Shown: positions 33,521-41,335 of the stretch, piece after piece | Layout of the letters: each line of letters starts with the position of its first letter | How positions within the stretch are numbered: the first letter of the stretch is position 1 | Assembly: GCA_945893145.1 (NCBI GenBank) | Contig: CAMDDZ010000006.1 | Span: 1-64,000, forward strand | DNA: 64,000 bases | DNA from: Rhodoplanes serenus | GTDB lineage: Bacteria > Pseudomonadota > Alphaproteobacteria > Rhizobiales > Xanthobacteraceae | Direction of reading: 5' to 3' | The notes under the pieces: generated by a model | What the model was told of the DNA's origin: nothing | The model's input: only the letters and a program-made list of their open reading frames with translations | Database searches by the model: none | Position numbers and translations under genes: made by a program

Positions 33521-34549
33521 TTAGCGGATCGCGCGCCGAGCCCGCTCGACGATCTCCTTCGGCGTGGCGAACAGGCGCGCCACCACGTCTTGGATTTTGG
33601 CGCCGGGCAGCGGATCGATGTCGATGCGGATTTTCTCGGCGTCGGCGAGGAACACCGGATCGGCCATCGTCGCATCGAACGCCTTGCGCAGGACTTCGAT
33701 CTGTTGCGCGGAGGTTCCGGGTGGCGCGATGTAGGAGCGATGGAAGATGGTCTGGCTGATCACCAGCTCGACCACTTTGCGGTCCATGTCGTTATCGACA
33801 TATTTGAACACCGTCGGAACGCCCATCCGGGTCAATTCCGCATGCGGCTCCAAGCTGACCTGCATGAACACGTTGGCCTTGCCGTCGCGCAGCCAATCCG
33901 GCTTCTGCGATTTGAAGCTCGACCAGTCCCAGCCGCAGACGCCGTCCACCTCGCCGCGCTCCATCGCGAGCGCCATGTCGGGCGTGCCGCGATAGCCGGT
34001 CACCATGTCCCACAGCGCTCCTGAAGTGTGGCGATGCAGGTTGCCGTATTCGTAGGTCGAGTCGTTCGGACCGCTGCTGCCGAATTTGGCTTTCACGCGC
34101 CGCGCGTCGTCCATGTTGGCGATCTTGGTGCCCTTGAGCGTGACGCAGACGCGCACGCCGTTGTTGGCGGTGCCGATGTAGAGCACCTTGGTCGGATCGA
34201 ACGGCGGCGCCGAGCGGTCGTCGAGCAGGGCGGACATGATCGCGCCCGGCATGATGCCTGCGATCGAGGTGCCATCCTTGGGCGCGATGTTGCTGATGTA
34301 CTGCGCGGCCTTGGCAGAGCCGGCACCGGGCATGTTCTTGACCACGACGGTCGGCTCGCCCGGGATGTGCCGGCCGAGATGGCGCGCCACCGCACGCGCG
34401 TAGATGTCGTAACCGCCGCCGGGACCTGCGCCGACGATCATCTCGACGGTTTTGCCGGCGTAATACTCGGCGGCGAAGCCGGGCTGCGGCGCGGCCACGG
34501 CGAGCGCCGCGCAAAACGCGGCGAGGCTGGCATTTCCTGACAGCGGCAT
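33521..34549 (-). CDS. Divergent Bug/TctC-like binding protein
   Basis: This 342-residue binding protein is a more distant member: signal peptide (LAAFCAALAVAAPQPGFA), then YYAGKTVEMIVGAGPGGGYD, VVKNMPGAGSAKAAQYISN and a pocket segment DGVCGWDWSSFKSQKP. A GWDW motif and extra Cys residues differ from the array members. GGGGAGGT 3-4 bases before the ATG sets the start at 34549. It converges on array member 5, making this the sixth binding-protein gene in 6 kb. Confidence 0.9.
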   Translation of the reverse strand: MPLSGNASLAAFCAALAVAAPQPGFAAEYYAGKTVEMIVGAGPGGGYDIYARAVARHLGRHIPGEPTVVVKNMPGAGSAKAAQYISNIAPKDGTSIAGIMPGAIMSALLDDRSAPPFDPTKVLYIGTANNGVRVCVTLKGTKIANMDDARRVKAKFGSSGPNDSTYEYGNLHRHTSGALWDMVTGYRGTPDMALAMERGEVDGVCGWDWSSFKSQKPDWLRDGKANVFMQVSLEPHAELTRMGVPTVFKYVDNDMDRKVVELVISQTIFHRSYIAPPGTSAQQIEVLRKAFDATMADPVFLADAEKIRIDIDPLPGAKIQDVVARLFATPKEIVERARRAIR

Positions 34550-34642
34550 CGGCACCTCCCCGAATAGGCACAGATGCCGCAAGGGTAGGCCAACGGCGCG
34601 ACACGAACAATCGCGCCGTTGAGGTTGCTTGCCGAGATCGCG

Positions 34643-35278
34643 TTAGCTGCGGCGCAAATCCGCTGCCGCGCGGGCCAGGATCTCGACCACCTTGGGCTCC
34701 GCCTCGGGGTCGCGGTCGAGCCGCTCGCGGGTGGCGCTGCGCAGATTGTCGAACGCGGCGTTCACCAGTTGCGGAACGCTGGTGTCGCGCTGCCCGGTTT
34801 CACGGTCGCCGCCGCGGCCGCGCATGCGCTCGAAGTGCGCCCCCACCGCGCCGAGCCGGTCGAGCACGGCTTTGGCGAGTTCATCGTTCTGCTTGAGGTC
34901 CGCACGGCCCTCGTCGGTGATCGTGAAGAGCTTCTTGGCGCCCTCGGTCTGGGCGGTGACGTAGCCCAGCTCCTCGAGCAGCGTCAGCGTCGGATAGACA
35001 ATGCCGGGGCTCGGCGAGTACCAGCCTTCGGTCTTGTCCTCGATCAGCTTGATGATCTCGTAGCCGTGCCGCGGCTGCTCTGCGATCAGCGCCAGCAGGA
35101 TCAGCCGCAGGTCGCCTTGCGCCAGCATTCGCCCGGCGCGGATGTCGTCACCGCCGCCGGCGCCATGACCGCCGCCAAAGCGATGGCCGCGCCGGTGCCG
35201 GCCGTGACGTCCGCCCCAGCGGTGGCCGCCCGGGCCGCATTCGTGGCCGTCGGATTCAAATCGTCGCATTCCAAACAT
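34643..35278 (-). CDS. PadR-family regulator with His-rich N-terminus (YqjI-like)
   Basis: The 211-residue protein begins with about 45 residues rich in His, Gly and Arg, with Cys14 (ESDGHECGPGGHRWGGRHGR). A PadR winged helix follows (LILLALIAEQPRHGYEIIKL, then YPTLTLLEELGYVTAQTEGAKK), and a C-terminal helical dimerisation region. E. coli YqjI has the same layout and is a nickel-responsive PadR repressor, so metal sensing is plausible here (inference). Two palindromic sites lie directly upstream and suggest autoregulation. AAAGGAG is about 9 bases before the ATG. Confidence 0.88.
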   Translation of the reverse strand: MFGMRRFESDGHECGPGGHRWGGRHGRHRRGHRFGGGHGAGGGDDIRAGRMLAQGDLRLILLALIAEQPRHGYEIIKLIEDKTEGWYSPSPGIVYPTLTLLEELGYVTAQTEGAKKLFTITDEGRADLKQNDELAKAVLDRLGAVGAHFERMRGRGGDRETGQRDTSVPQLVNAAFDNLRSATRERLDRDPEAEPKVVEILARAAADLRRS

Positions 35279-35297
35279 CTCATTTTTCTCCTTTGGT

Positions 35298-35348
35298 AAG
35301 ATATATCTTTAGATAGATCGCCAAATGATGTAACGCAAGATATATCTT
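35298..35348. promoter_or_regulatory. Two identical palindromic operator-like sites upstream of padR
   Basis: AAGATATATCTT occurs at 35298-35309 and again at 35337-35348, each a perfect 12-bp palindrome, with matching flanks (both followed by TAG). Centres are 39 bases apart, close to a whole number of helical turns. The site begins 20 bases before the PadR-type start, fitting a PadR autorepressor binding at its own promoter. AT-rich flanks contrast with the GC-rich window. Confidence 0.8.
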
Positions 35349-35493
35349 TAGGCTATCAGAAGATAATGAAAAGCCTCAATGAATCAAAACGTTGATGGAT
35401 CGGTCCGGCTGGACAACCGGTGGTGGTCCCGTTTGAATAGGCAGGCTCCCCAGGGCCTTCGCCAATGGAACCCAAGCGCGTAAACTGCCGTCC

Positions 35494-35610
35494 ATGCTGC
35501 GCCGCGACTGGTTATTTATGCTGATCCCCGGCGGGGTCGCCGCCTACATGTTGCTCTATCCAGAGCACGCCCAACTCATGGTCCGTGGATTGGCGAGGCT
35601 GTTCAGATGA
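35494..35610 (+). CDS. Possible 38-residue membrane peptide
   Basis: An open frame begins ATG at 35494 and encodes MLRRDWLFMLIPGGVAAYML, a hydrophobic span, then LYPEHAQLMVRGLARLFR. One transmembrane helix flanked by positive residues is visible. There is no clear ribosome site. It lies downstream of the PadR-type operator sites on the opposite strand, so it could be a target, but evidence is thin. Confidence 0.35.
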   Translation: MLRRDWLFMLIPGGVAAYMLLYPEHAQLMVRGLARLFR

Positions 35611-35699
35611 AGCAGCCCCAGCGGCCCCGCGACCTAAACTGAAAAAAGCAGGTCGTGGTCGAGTTTTAATCACTCAACATCAGCAGCTCTCAGACGCGC

Positions 35700-35726
35700 G
35701 AACACCGGCCGCATGGGCCGGTGTTC
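35700..35726 (-). terminator. Hairpin after the VLN-repeat gene
   Basis: Perfect 11-bp arms GAACACCGGCC and GGCCGGTGTTC close GCATG. It is 47 bases beyond the stop of the minus-strand repeat gene. No T-run follows on either strand, so it may be a transcript-end structure rather than a strong intrinsic terminator. Otherwise nothing is seen in 35611-35772. Confidence 0.45.
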
Positions 35727-35772
35727 GCTGCAAGTCCGGTGAGCCCCCGGTGGCAGGAGAAGTCCGGATCGT

Positions 35773-37722
35773 TCACATGCGGGCTTGCGAATTGCGGCGC
35801 AGGCGCTGGAGCGCGACCGTACAGTTCAGCACCACGCGCCTCATGTAGTGCTTCGGATCATGGAGCACGCGCCAGCAATATTCGCCGAGCGCGACGCGAT
35901 CCGCACCGTTCGCCGAGTCCGTATAGGTGCCGCTGAAGCCGCCGATGGCAACCGCGCTGCCACCGCCGGACGAAGAACTATCAGAGGCGGGCGGGTTGTC
36001 GGTCGAACCGGGGTTGGTGCCCGGATTTGTGCCAGGGTCGGTCCCGGGCGGCGTTGTGCCGTTGGTGTTGCCGTTGCTCAGCACCGCAACTGAACCGAGC
36101 GCGGTGCCGTCGGTGTTACCGGAGTTGGTGTTGCTGCCAGGGGCGTTCAGCACCCCGATGTTGGCGGCGCCCGATGACGTCGCGTCGCCGGCGCTGGTCG
36201 AACTGTCGGCGCCGTTGAGAATGCCCGCGTTCGCGGTGGGGCTGTTGGCCGAACCGGTGTCGCCGGTGTTGCTGTTCTGGCCATTGAGCACGCCGACGTT
36301 GGCGGCGGTGCCGTCGCCGGGACCGCTATCGCCCGTGGTCGCGCCCGGTGCGTTCAGCACGCCTGCGTTCACCGCCGAGCCGTCGCCGGGACCGGTGTTG
36401 CCGGTGCTGCTGCCGTCACTGTTGAGGATGCCGGTGTTCAGCGCTGCTCCAGTGCCGGGGCCGCTGTCGCCAGTCGTGCTGTTCTCGTTAAGGATCGCGG
36501 CGTTGGCGGCAGGGCCGCTGCCGGTGCCGGTGTTCCCGGTCGTGCCGCCGTCATTGAGAATGCCGGCGTTCGCGGCCGCGCCGCTGCTGTCACTGGTGTT
36601 GCCGGTGTCGCTGCCGGTGTTGAGCACACCGACGCTCGCGATCGTCGAGTTGTTGCCGCTGGTGTTCGAGCCGGTGGTGCTGTCGGAGTTGAGAATGCCG
36701 GCATTGGCTCCGGCAAGCCCGGTATTATCACCCGTATTGCCGGTGTTGCTGCCGGTGTTCAGCACGCCGACGTTGGCACCGGTCGTCGAGCCGTCGGTGC
36801 CGTTGCTACCGGTCGTGCTATCGGTGTTCAGCACGCCGACATTGGTGGACCCGGTGGTGCTGTTGCTCGTGCCGGTGTTGCCGGTGTCGGCGCCCGGACC
36901 GTTCAGCACGCTCACATTGTTCGAGGCGGTGCCGGTGTCGGTGCTATTGCCGGTGTCGGTGCCCGATGCGTTCAGCACGCTGACGTTGGTCGAGGACGTG
37001 CTATCGGGGCTGTTGGTTGTCGTGGTGCCCGGCTGGTTGAGCACGCTCACGTTGGTGTTGGCGACATTGCCGTCCGCGGCCGGATTGTCGGTGATCACCG
37101 TGCCGGCGGCGATCCCGCCGTCGTTGCCGTCGCCGGTGGTGACGCTCGCCTCCGGATCGGGATTGAACTTTACGGTCGTGCCCTTCGTCCCGCCGAAATT
37201 GACCGTCTTCGCCCCAGGGTCACGCAGGCCCGTGGTGGTGATCTGGCGATTGGACTGTGTGGCGTTGCGGACCTGCTGCCGCACGACCGGCGTCCGGCTC
37301 GAAACGACGCCGGACGGGGCGCGGCTTGTGGTGTTGGGAACGGCCGATCCGACCGAGCCGTAGCGGTCGAAGCGGGCGGCGCCGGAGAAGAAGTTCTCGC
37401 CGCTCTGGAAGCTCGGCATGAAGGTGCCGCCGGTGTTGACGCCGTTGCGATCCACGCCGGCCGTCAGGCCCCCGATATTGGAGCCGAACGTCGATCCGCT
37501 GATGCCCGTGATGCCGCCTGGGCCGGTGATGCCGCCCACGGTGCCGCTGGTCACGCCGCTGCCGATGTTGCCGGTGACGCCGCTGGTGACGGTGCCGACC
37601 GTGCGTCCGATCGGGCCGGCATTGGCTGCGGCGCAGAGTGCGATGGTGCTGGTGGTGACACCGAGCGCAAGCGCGAGCGTCCGGATGCCGCGATATTGTT
37701 CACGTATTTTCTTGTCGGTCAT
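35773..37722 (-). CDS. Large exported protein with about 15 VLN repeats
   Basis: The 649-residue protein has a signal peptide (residues 1-35, LALALGVTTSTIALCAAANA). An N-terminal Gly/Thr/Ser region follows (SGVTGNIGSGVTSGTVGGIT), then from about 217 to 555 some fifteen repeats of 22-26 residues, each with a core N-[VAIT]-[GS]-[VI]-L-N followed by a Thr/Asn/Gly/Asp-rich loop such as TGSNTGNTGDNTG. The pattern resembles beta-solenoid surface proteins (adhesin or ice-binding-like), where the V-x-L residues would stack inside. A C-terminal domain of about 50 residues with two Cys (ALGEYCWRVLHD, VVLNCTVALQ) is unique. GGAGGAG precedes the ATG. No family is recognised. Confidence 0.82.
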   Translation of the reverse strand: MTDKKIREQYRGIRTLALALGVTTSTIALCAAANAGPIGRTVGTVTSGVTGNIGSGVTSGTVGGITGPGGITGISGSTFGSNIGGLTAGVDRNGVNTGGTFMPSFQSGENFFSGAARFDRYGSVGSAVPNTTSRAPSGVVSSRTPVVRQQVRNATQSNRQITTTGLRDPGAKTVNFGGTKGTTVKFNPDPEASVTTGDGNDGGIAAGTVITDNPAADGNVANTNVSVLNQPGTTTTNSPDSTSSTNVSVLNASGTDTGNSTDTGTASNNVSVLNGPGADTGNTGTSNSTTGSTNVGVLNTDSTTGSNGTDGSTTGANVGVLNTGSNTGNTGDNTGLAGANAGILNSDSTTGSNTSGNNSTIASVGVLNTGSDTGNTSDSSGAAANAGILNDGGTTGNTGTGSGPAANAAILNENSTTGDSGPGTGAALNTGILNSDGSSTGNTGPGDGSAVNAGVLNAPGATTGDSGPGDGTAANVGVLNGQNSNTGDTGSANSPTANAGILNGADSSTSAGDATSSGAANIGVLNAPGSNTNSGNTDGTALGSVAVLSNGNTNGTTPPGTDPGTNPGTNPGSTDNPPASDSSSSGGGSAVAIGGFSGTYTDSANGADRVALGEYCWRVLHDPKHYMRRVVLNCTVALQRLRRNSQARM

Positions 37723-37869
37723 GTCGCTCCTCCGGGGATGTCGCTGGTTGTCGGGAGGGCAACGGGGCAGGGCGGACGGGGTTCGATCAAGCGAACGCGT
37801 CCGCCGTCACAAGGGTGTGTTTCTGTTTTGCTTCAAGTTTTTCCGAGACGCGTAACTCTTTAGCCAGCG

Positions 37870-39498
37870 TCACACGCCCTTCGCCATTTCGCGCAATTTG
37901 AATTTTTGAATCTTGCCGGTGCTGGTCTTCGGCAATTCGGCGAATACCACGTAACGCGGCACCTTGTAGCCCGCGAGGTTCTGCTTGCACCACGTCACGA
38001 GCTCATCGCTGGTCGCGTTCTGTCCAGGCTTGAGCTCAACGAAGGCGCAGGGCGTCTCGCCCCATTTGTCATCGGGCTTGGCGACCACGGCTGCGGCCTG
38101 CACGGCCGGGTGCTTGTAGAGCGCGTCCTCGACTTCGATCGACGAGATGTTTTCGCCGCCCGAGATGATGATGTCTTTCGAGCGGTCTTTGAGCTGGATG
38201 TAGCCGTCGGGGTGCATCACGCCGAGATCGCCGGAGTGGAACCAGCCGCCCGCAAAGGCCGCATCGGTCGATTTCCGGTTCTTGAGGTAACCCTTCATCA
38301 CCACGTTGCCGCGGAACATGACTTCGCCCAGCGTTTCGCCGTCGCGCGGCACCGGCTTCATCGTGTCGGGATCGAGCACATCGAGCGCTTCGAGCGGCAC
38401 GTAGCGCACGCCCTGGCGCGCCTTCTTGGCGGCCTGCTCGGCCGGCGGCAACGCGTCCCAGGCCGCGCGCCACTCGTTCGTCGTGGCGGGCCCATAGGTT
38501 TCGGTCAGGCCATAAACATGAGTGACATTGAAGCCCGCGGACTTCATCGCCGCCAGCACGGCCTCGGGCGGCGGCGCGGCCGCGGTGAAAAATTCGACGA
38601 CGTGCGGCAGCGGCTTCTTCTCTTCGGTGGGCGCATTAAGCAGCGTCGCCATCACGATCGGCGCCCCGCAGAGGTGCGTCACCTTATGCGTCGCAATCGC
38701 GTCGTACATGGCGTGCGCCCGCACCTGACGCAGACAGACGTGCGTGCCGGCCACCACCGAGATCGTCCACGGGAAGCACCAGCCGTTGCAGTGGAACATC
38801 GGCAGCGTCCACAGATAGACCGGATGCCGGCCCATGGCGCCGGTCAGCACATTGCCGATGGCGAGCAGATATGCGCCGCGGTGGTGATAGACGACGCCCT
38901 TGGGGTCGCCGGTGGTGCCGGAGGTATAGTTGAGCGTGATGGCGTCCCACTCGTCGCCCGGCATTTGCCAGGCGAAATTCGGATCGCCGTCCTTGATGAA
39001 GTCCTCGTACTCGATCTGGCCGGGCCGCTCGCCCGCGCCGGAAAACTCCGGATCGTCGTAGTCGATCAGCAGCGGCTTCACCTTGCAGAGCGACAGCGCC
39101 TCTTTCACCACCTTGGAGAACTCGCGGTCGGCGATCAGCACCTTGGTCTCGGCGTGGTCGAACTGAAACGCGATGACGGCGGCGTCGAGCCGGGTGTTGA
39201 TGGTGTTGAGCACGGCGCCCATCATCGGCACGCCGTAATGGCATTCGAGCATCGCCGGCGTGTTGGCGAGCACGGCCGACACCGTGTCGCCGCGCTTGAC
39301 GCCGCGCTTGGCCAGCGCCGAGGCGAGCTTGCGCGCACGGGCGTAGAATTCGGCGTAGCTCCGCCGCAGCGAGCCGTGGATGATGGCCGTCTGGTCGGAA
39401 AACACCGAGGCCGCGCGCTCCAGAAGGGTCAGCGGCGTCAGCGGCTGGAAGTTCGCCGGATTGCGGTCGAGATCGGTGTCGAAGGGGCTGTTGCTCAT
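37870..39498 (-). CDS. Acyl-CoA synthetase (AMP-forming)
   Basis: The 542-residue enzyme has the adenylate-forming motifs YTSGTTGDPKGVVYHHRG (P-loop), YGLTETYGPATTNEW, GWFHSGDLGVMHPDGYIQLKDR and PKTSTGKIQKFKLR (catalytic Lys). It activates a carboxylic acid to acyl-CoA. The MFHCNGWCFPWT segment is typical of the DmdB/medium-chain or 3-methylmercaptopropionate-type group, but the substrate is uncertain. I used the ATG at 39498; the GTG at 39510 adds four residues. The next gene downstream on the same strand lies 36 bases away, so TSUP and ligase may share a transcript. Confidence 0.92.
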   Translation of the reverse strand: MSNSPFDTDLDRNPANFQPLTPLTLLERAASVFSDQTAIIHGSLRRSYAEFYARARKLASALAKRGVKRGDTVSAVLANTPAMLECHYGVPMMGAVLNTINTRLDAAVIAFQFDHAETKVLIADREFSKVVKEALSLCKVKPLLIDYDDPEFSGAGERPGQIEYEDFIKDGDPNFAWQMPGDEWDAITLNYTSGTTGDPKGVVYHHRGAYLLAIGNVLTGAMGRHPVYLWTLPMFHCNGWCFPWTISVVAGTHVCLRQVRAHAMYDAIATHKVTHLCGAPIVMATLLNAPTEEKKPLPHVVEFFTAAAPPPEAVLAAMKSAGFNVTHVYGLTETYGPATTNEWRAAWDALPPAEQAAKKARQGVRYVPLEALDVLDPDTMKPVPRDGETLGEVMFRGNVVMKGYLKNRKSTDAAFAGGWFHSGDLGVMHPDGYIQLKDRSKDIIISGGENISSIEVEDALYKHPAVQAAAVVAKPDDKWGETPCAFVELKPGQNATSDELVTWCKQNLAGYKVPRYVVFAELPKTSTGKIQKFKLREMAKGV

Positions 39499-39534
39499 GG
39501 CCGCCGCCACGTTAGCGAAGGAAGCCTGCGGCGA

Positions 39535-40302
39535 TCAATGTCCGAACAGGTCCATCAAGCCTTGGCGCGTCAATTCGAGCCCAAGGACGAGCACCAGCAC
39601 GTTGGTGATGCGGAAGAACAGCGCCTCGGGCGTCACCCGCACCAGCCAGACGCCCAGGAAATTGCTGGCGATCGCGACCGGAAACAGCACCGCGGATGTC
39701 ACCAGTCCGGAATTGGTGAACTGGCCGAGCCCGACATAGGGCGCGACCTTCATCAGGTTGACCAGCGCGAAGAACCAGCAGGTGGTGCCGACGAACAGCA
39801 TTTTCGGCAGCCGCTGCGGCAGCACGAAAACGAAGTAGGGCGGCCCGCCGATTTGCACCAGGGTCGAGGTGAAGGCCGCGACCCCGCCCCAGATCACGCC
39901 GAGCCCGGCCCGCGGCTTCGGCAGGTCCTCGGGCTTGATGTTGCGCGTGAGCCAGGCATTCAGGGCAAAGCCCAGCGCGATCAGCCCGACCACCAGCCGG
40001 ATGGCGGCATTGGAGACGTGGGCGGCAAAAAACCAGGCCGCGCCGACGCCGATCACCGCGCCGGGCAGCATCACCTTCAGGTTCCAAGGATCCCAGTCGC
40101 GCCGGTAGATCCAGCACGACATCACGTCCTGCAGCAGGATGATCGGCAACAAGATCGCGGCAGCTTCCAACGGCGGCAGGATGATGGCGAGCAGTGGCGT
40201 CGCCACCATGCCGATGCCGGTGAAGCCGCCTTTCGAGAGCCCGAGGAAAACCACCGCCGGCACGGCAAAGGCGTAGAACAGCGGATCGGTGAAGAAGGTC
40301 AT
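39535..40302 (-). CDS. TauE/SafE-family (TSUP) membrane permease
   Basis: The 255-residue membrane protein has about seven hydrophobic helices. The first is preceded by LGLSKGGFTGIGMVATPLLA, the TSUP signature loop, and the second half repeats it as QIGGPPYFVFVLPQRLPK. TSUP proteins export small sulfonates, sulfite or related organic anions; the substrate is unknown. It is paralogous with the next TSUP gene (112 bases away, same strand), and lies just upstream of the acyl-CoA synthetase. Confidence 0.88.
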   Translation of the reverse strand: MTFFTDPLFYAFAVPAVVFLGLSKGGFTGIGMVATPLLAIILPPLEAAAILLPIILLQDVMSCWIYRRDWDPWNLKVMLPGAVIGVGAAWFFAAHVSNAAIRLVVGLIALGFALNAWLTRNIKPEDLPKPRAGLGVIWGGVAAFTSTLVQIGGPPYFVFVLPQRLPKMLFVGTTCWFFALVNLMKVAPYVGLGQFTNSGLVTSAVLFPVAIASNFLGVWLVRVTPEALFFRITNVLVLVLGLELTRQGLMDLFGH

Positions 40303-40413
40303 GGGCGCCGTGCGGGGAGGGCTGCGCGAGTTAAAGCCGATGTGCGTTCGCGGCGCCACCCGGTTTCGCGCATGGCGTCATGCAGCGGCCAGCGCGACAA
40401 ATCCGCAAAGCTC

Positions 40414-41220
40414 TCAATGCCACCACAGCTCGACGATCGAGCTGCGCATCAGTTCGGCCGCTATGAAGAACATCAGCACATAGGCGATGCGAAAGAACAT
40501 CTCGTTCGAGGTGCGGCGCACCAGCCAGATGCCGGCGTAGTTGGAGGCAATCGCGATGGGCACCAGGGCCAGACCGACCAGCATGTTCTCGCGCGTGATG
40601 AAGCCCAGCGTGGCGAAGCCTGGGACCTTGAAGATGTTGCTGGTCGCAAACAGGATCGCGACGGTGCCGACATAAGGCATCTTGTCGATCTTCTGCGGCA
40701 GCAGATGCATCTGCCAGGCCGGGCCGCCGGCGTTGGCCAGCATGGTGGTGAAGCCGCCGATCACGCCGAAGATGATCCCGGTCGCGGCGTTCGGCTTCGG
40801 CGTATAGCGCTCAAAGCGCCCGCTCAGCCAATGCCGCAGCACGAACAGGGTCGCAATGATGCCGATGGCGAGCCGAATATGCGCGGCCGACAGCGATGCC
40901 GCCATCAGCCAGGCGAAAAACATGCCGACGAGCATGCTCGGCAACATGAGCTTGAGATTCCAGACGCTCCATTGCCGCCAATAGGCCCACAAGGTGAGCA
41001 CGTCTTGCGCGAGCGCGGTCGGCAGGATGATGGCGGCGGCCTGCAACGGCGGCACGAACAGCGACATCAGCGGCAGCGCCATCACGCCCATGCCCAGGAA
41101 GCCGCCTTTCGAGATGCCGAGCAGGCAGACGCCGATCACCGCAACGGCCATGAAGGTGGGATCGGTGAGGAGGTCCACGGGAGCTCGGGGTGCGGAGGGT
41201 GCGGGGTAGAGCGGGCGCAT
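40414..41220 (-). CDS. TauE/SafE-family (TSUP) membrane permease, second copy
   Basis: The 268-residue form begins at an ATG at 41220. It is paralogous to the downstream neighbour: LGISKGGFLGMGVMALPLMS and NAGGPAWQMHLLPQKIDKMP. A GTG at 41178 would align exactly with the start of the neighbour (VDLLTDPTF against MTFFTDPLF) and is a strong alternative. Neither has a clear ribosome site. It is divergent from prpE, 115 bases apart. Pairs of TSUP genes beside acyl-CoA ligases suggest transport of an organic acid that is later activated (inference). Confidence 0.86.
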   Translation of the reverse strand: MRPLYPAPSAPRAPVDLLTDPTFMAVAVIGVCLLGISKGGFLGMGVMALPLMSLFVPPLQAAAIILPTALAQDVLTLWAYWRQWSVWNLKLMLPSMLVGMFFAWLMAASLSAAHIRLAIGIIATLFVLRHWLSGRFERYTPKPNAATGIIFGVIGGFTTMLANAGGPAWQMHLLPQKIDKMPYVGTVAILFATSNIFKVPGFATLGFITRENMLVGLALVPIAIASNYAGIWLVRRTSNEMFFRIAYVLMFFIAAELMRSSIVELWWH

Positions 41221-41335
41221 GAGAGCGGAGAAGCGCGCCGCGCGCCAGGGCAATTTGCGCATGGCGGCACTGAGTTGCCGCTTGCTAAATTCACCGCTGG
41301 CTGCACATTCGGTCCGCAGATCGGAGAAAGCCCCG

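Noticed and set aside
36030-37070. Regularly spaced repeats that look like a CRISPR array
   Set aside because: The period varies from 66 to 78 bases, units are imperfect and lie inside one continuous coding frame; they are protein repeats.
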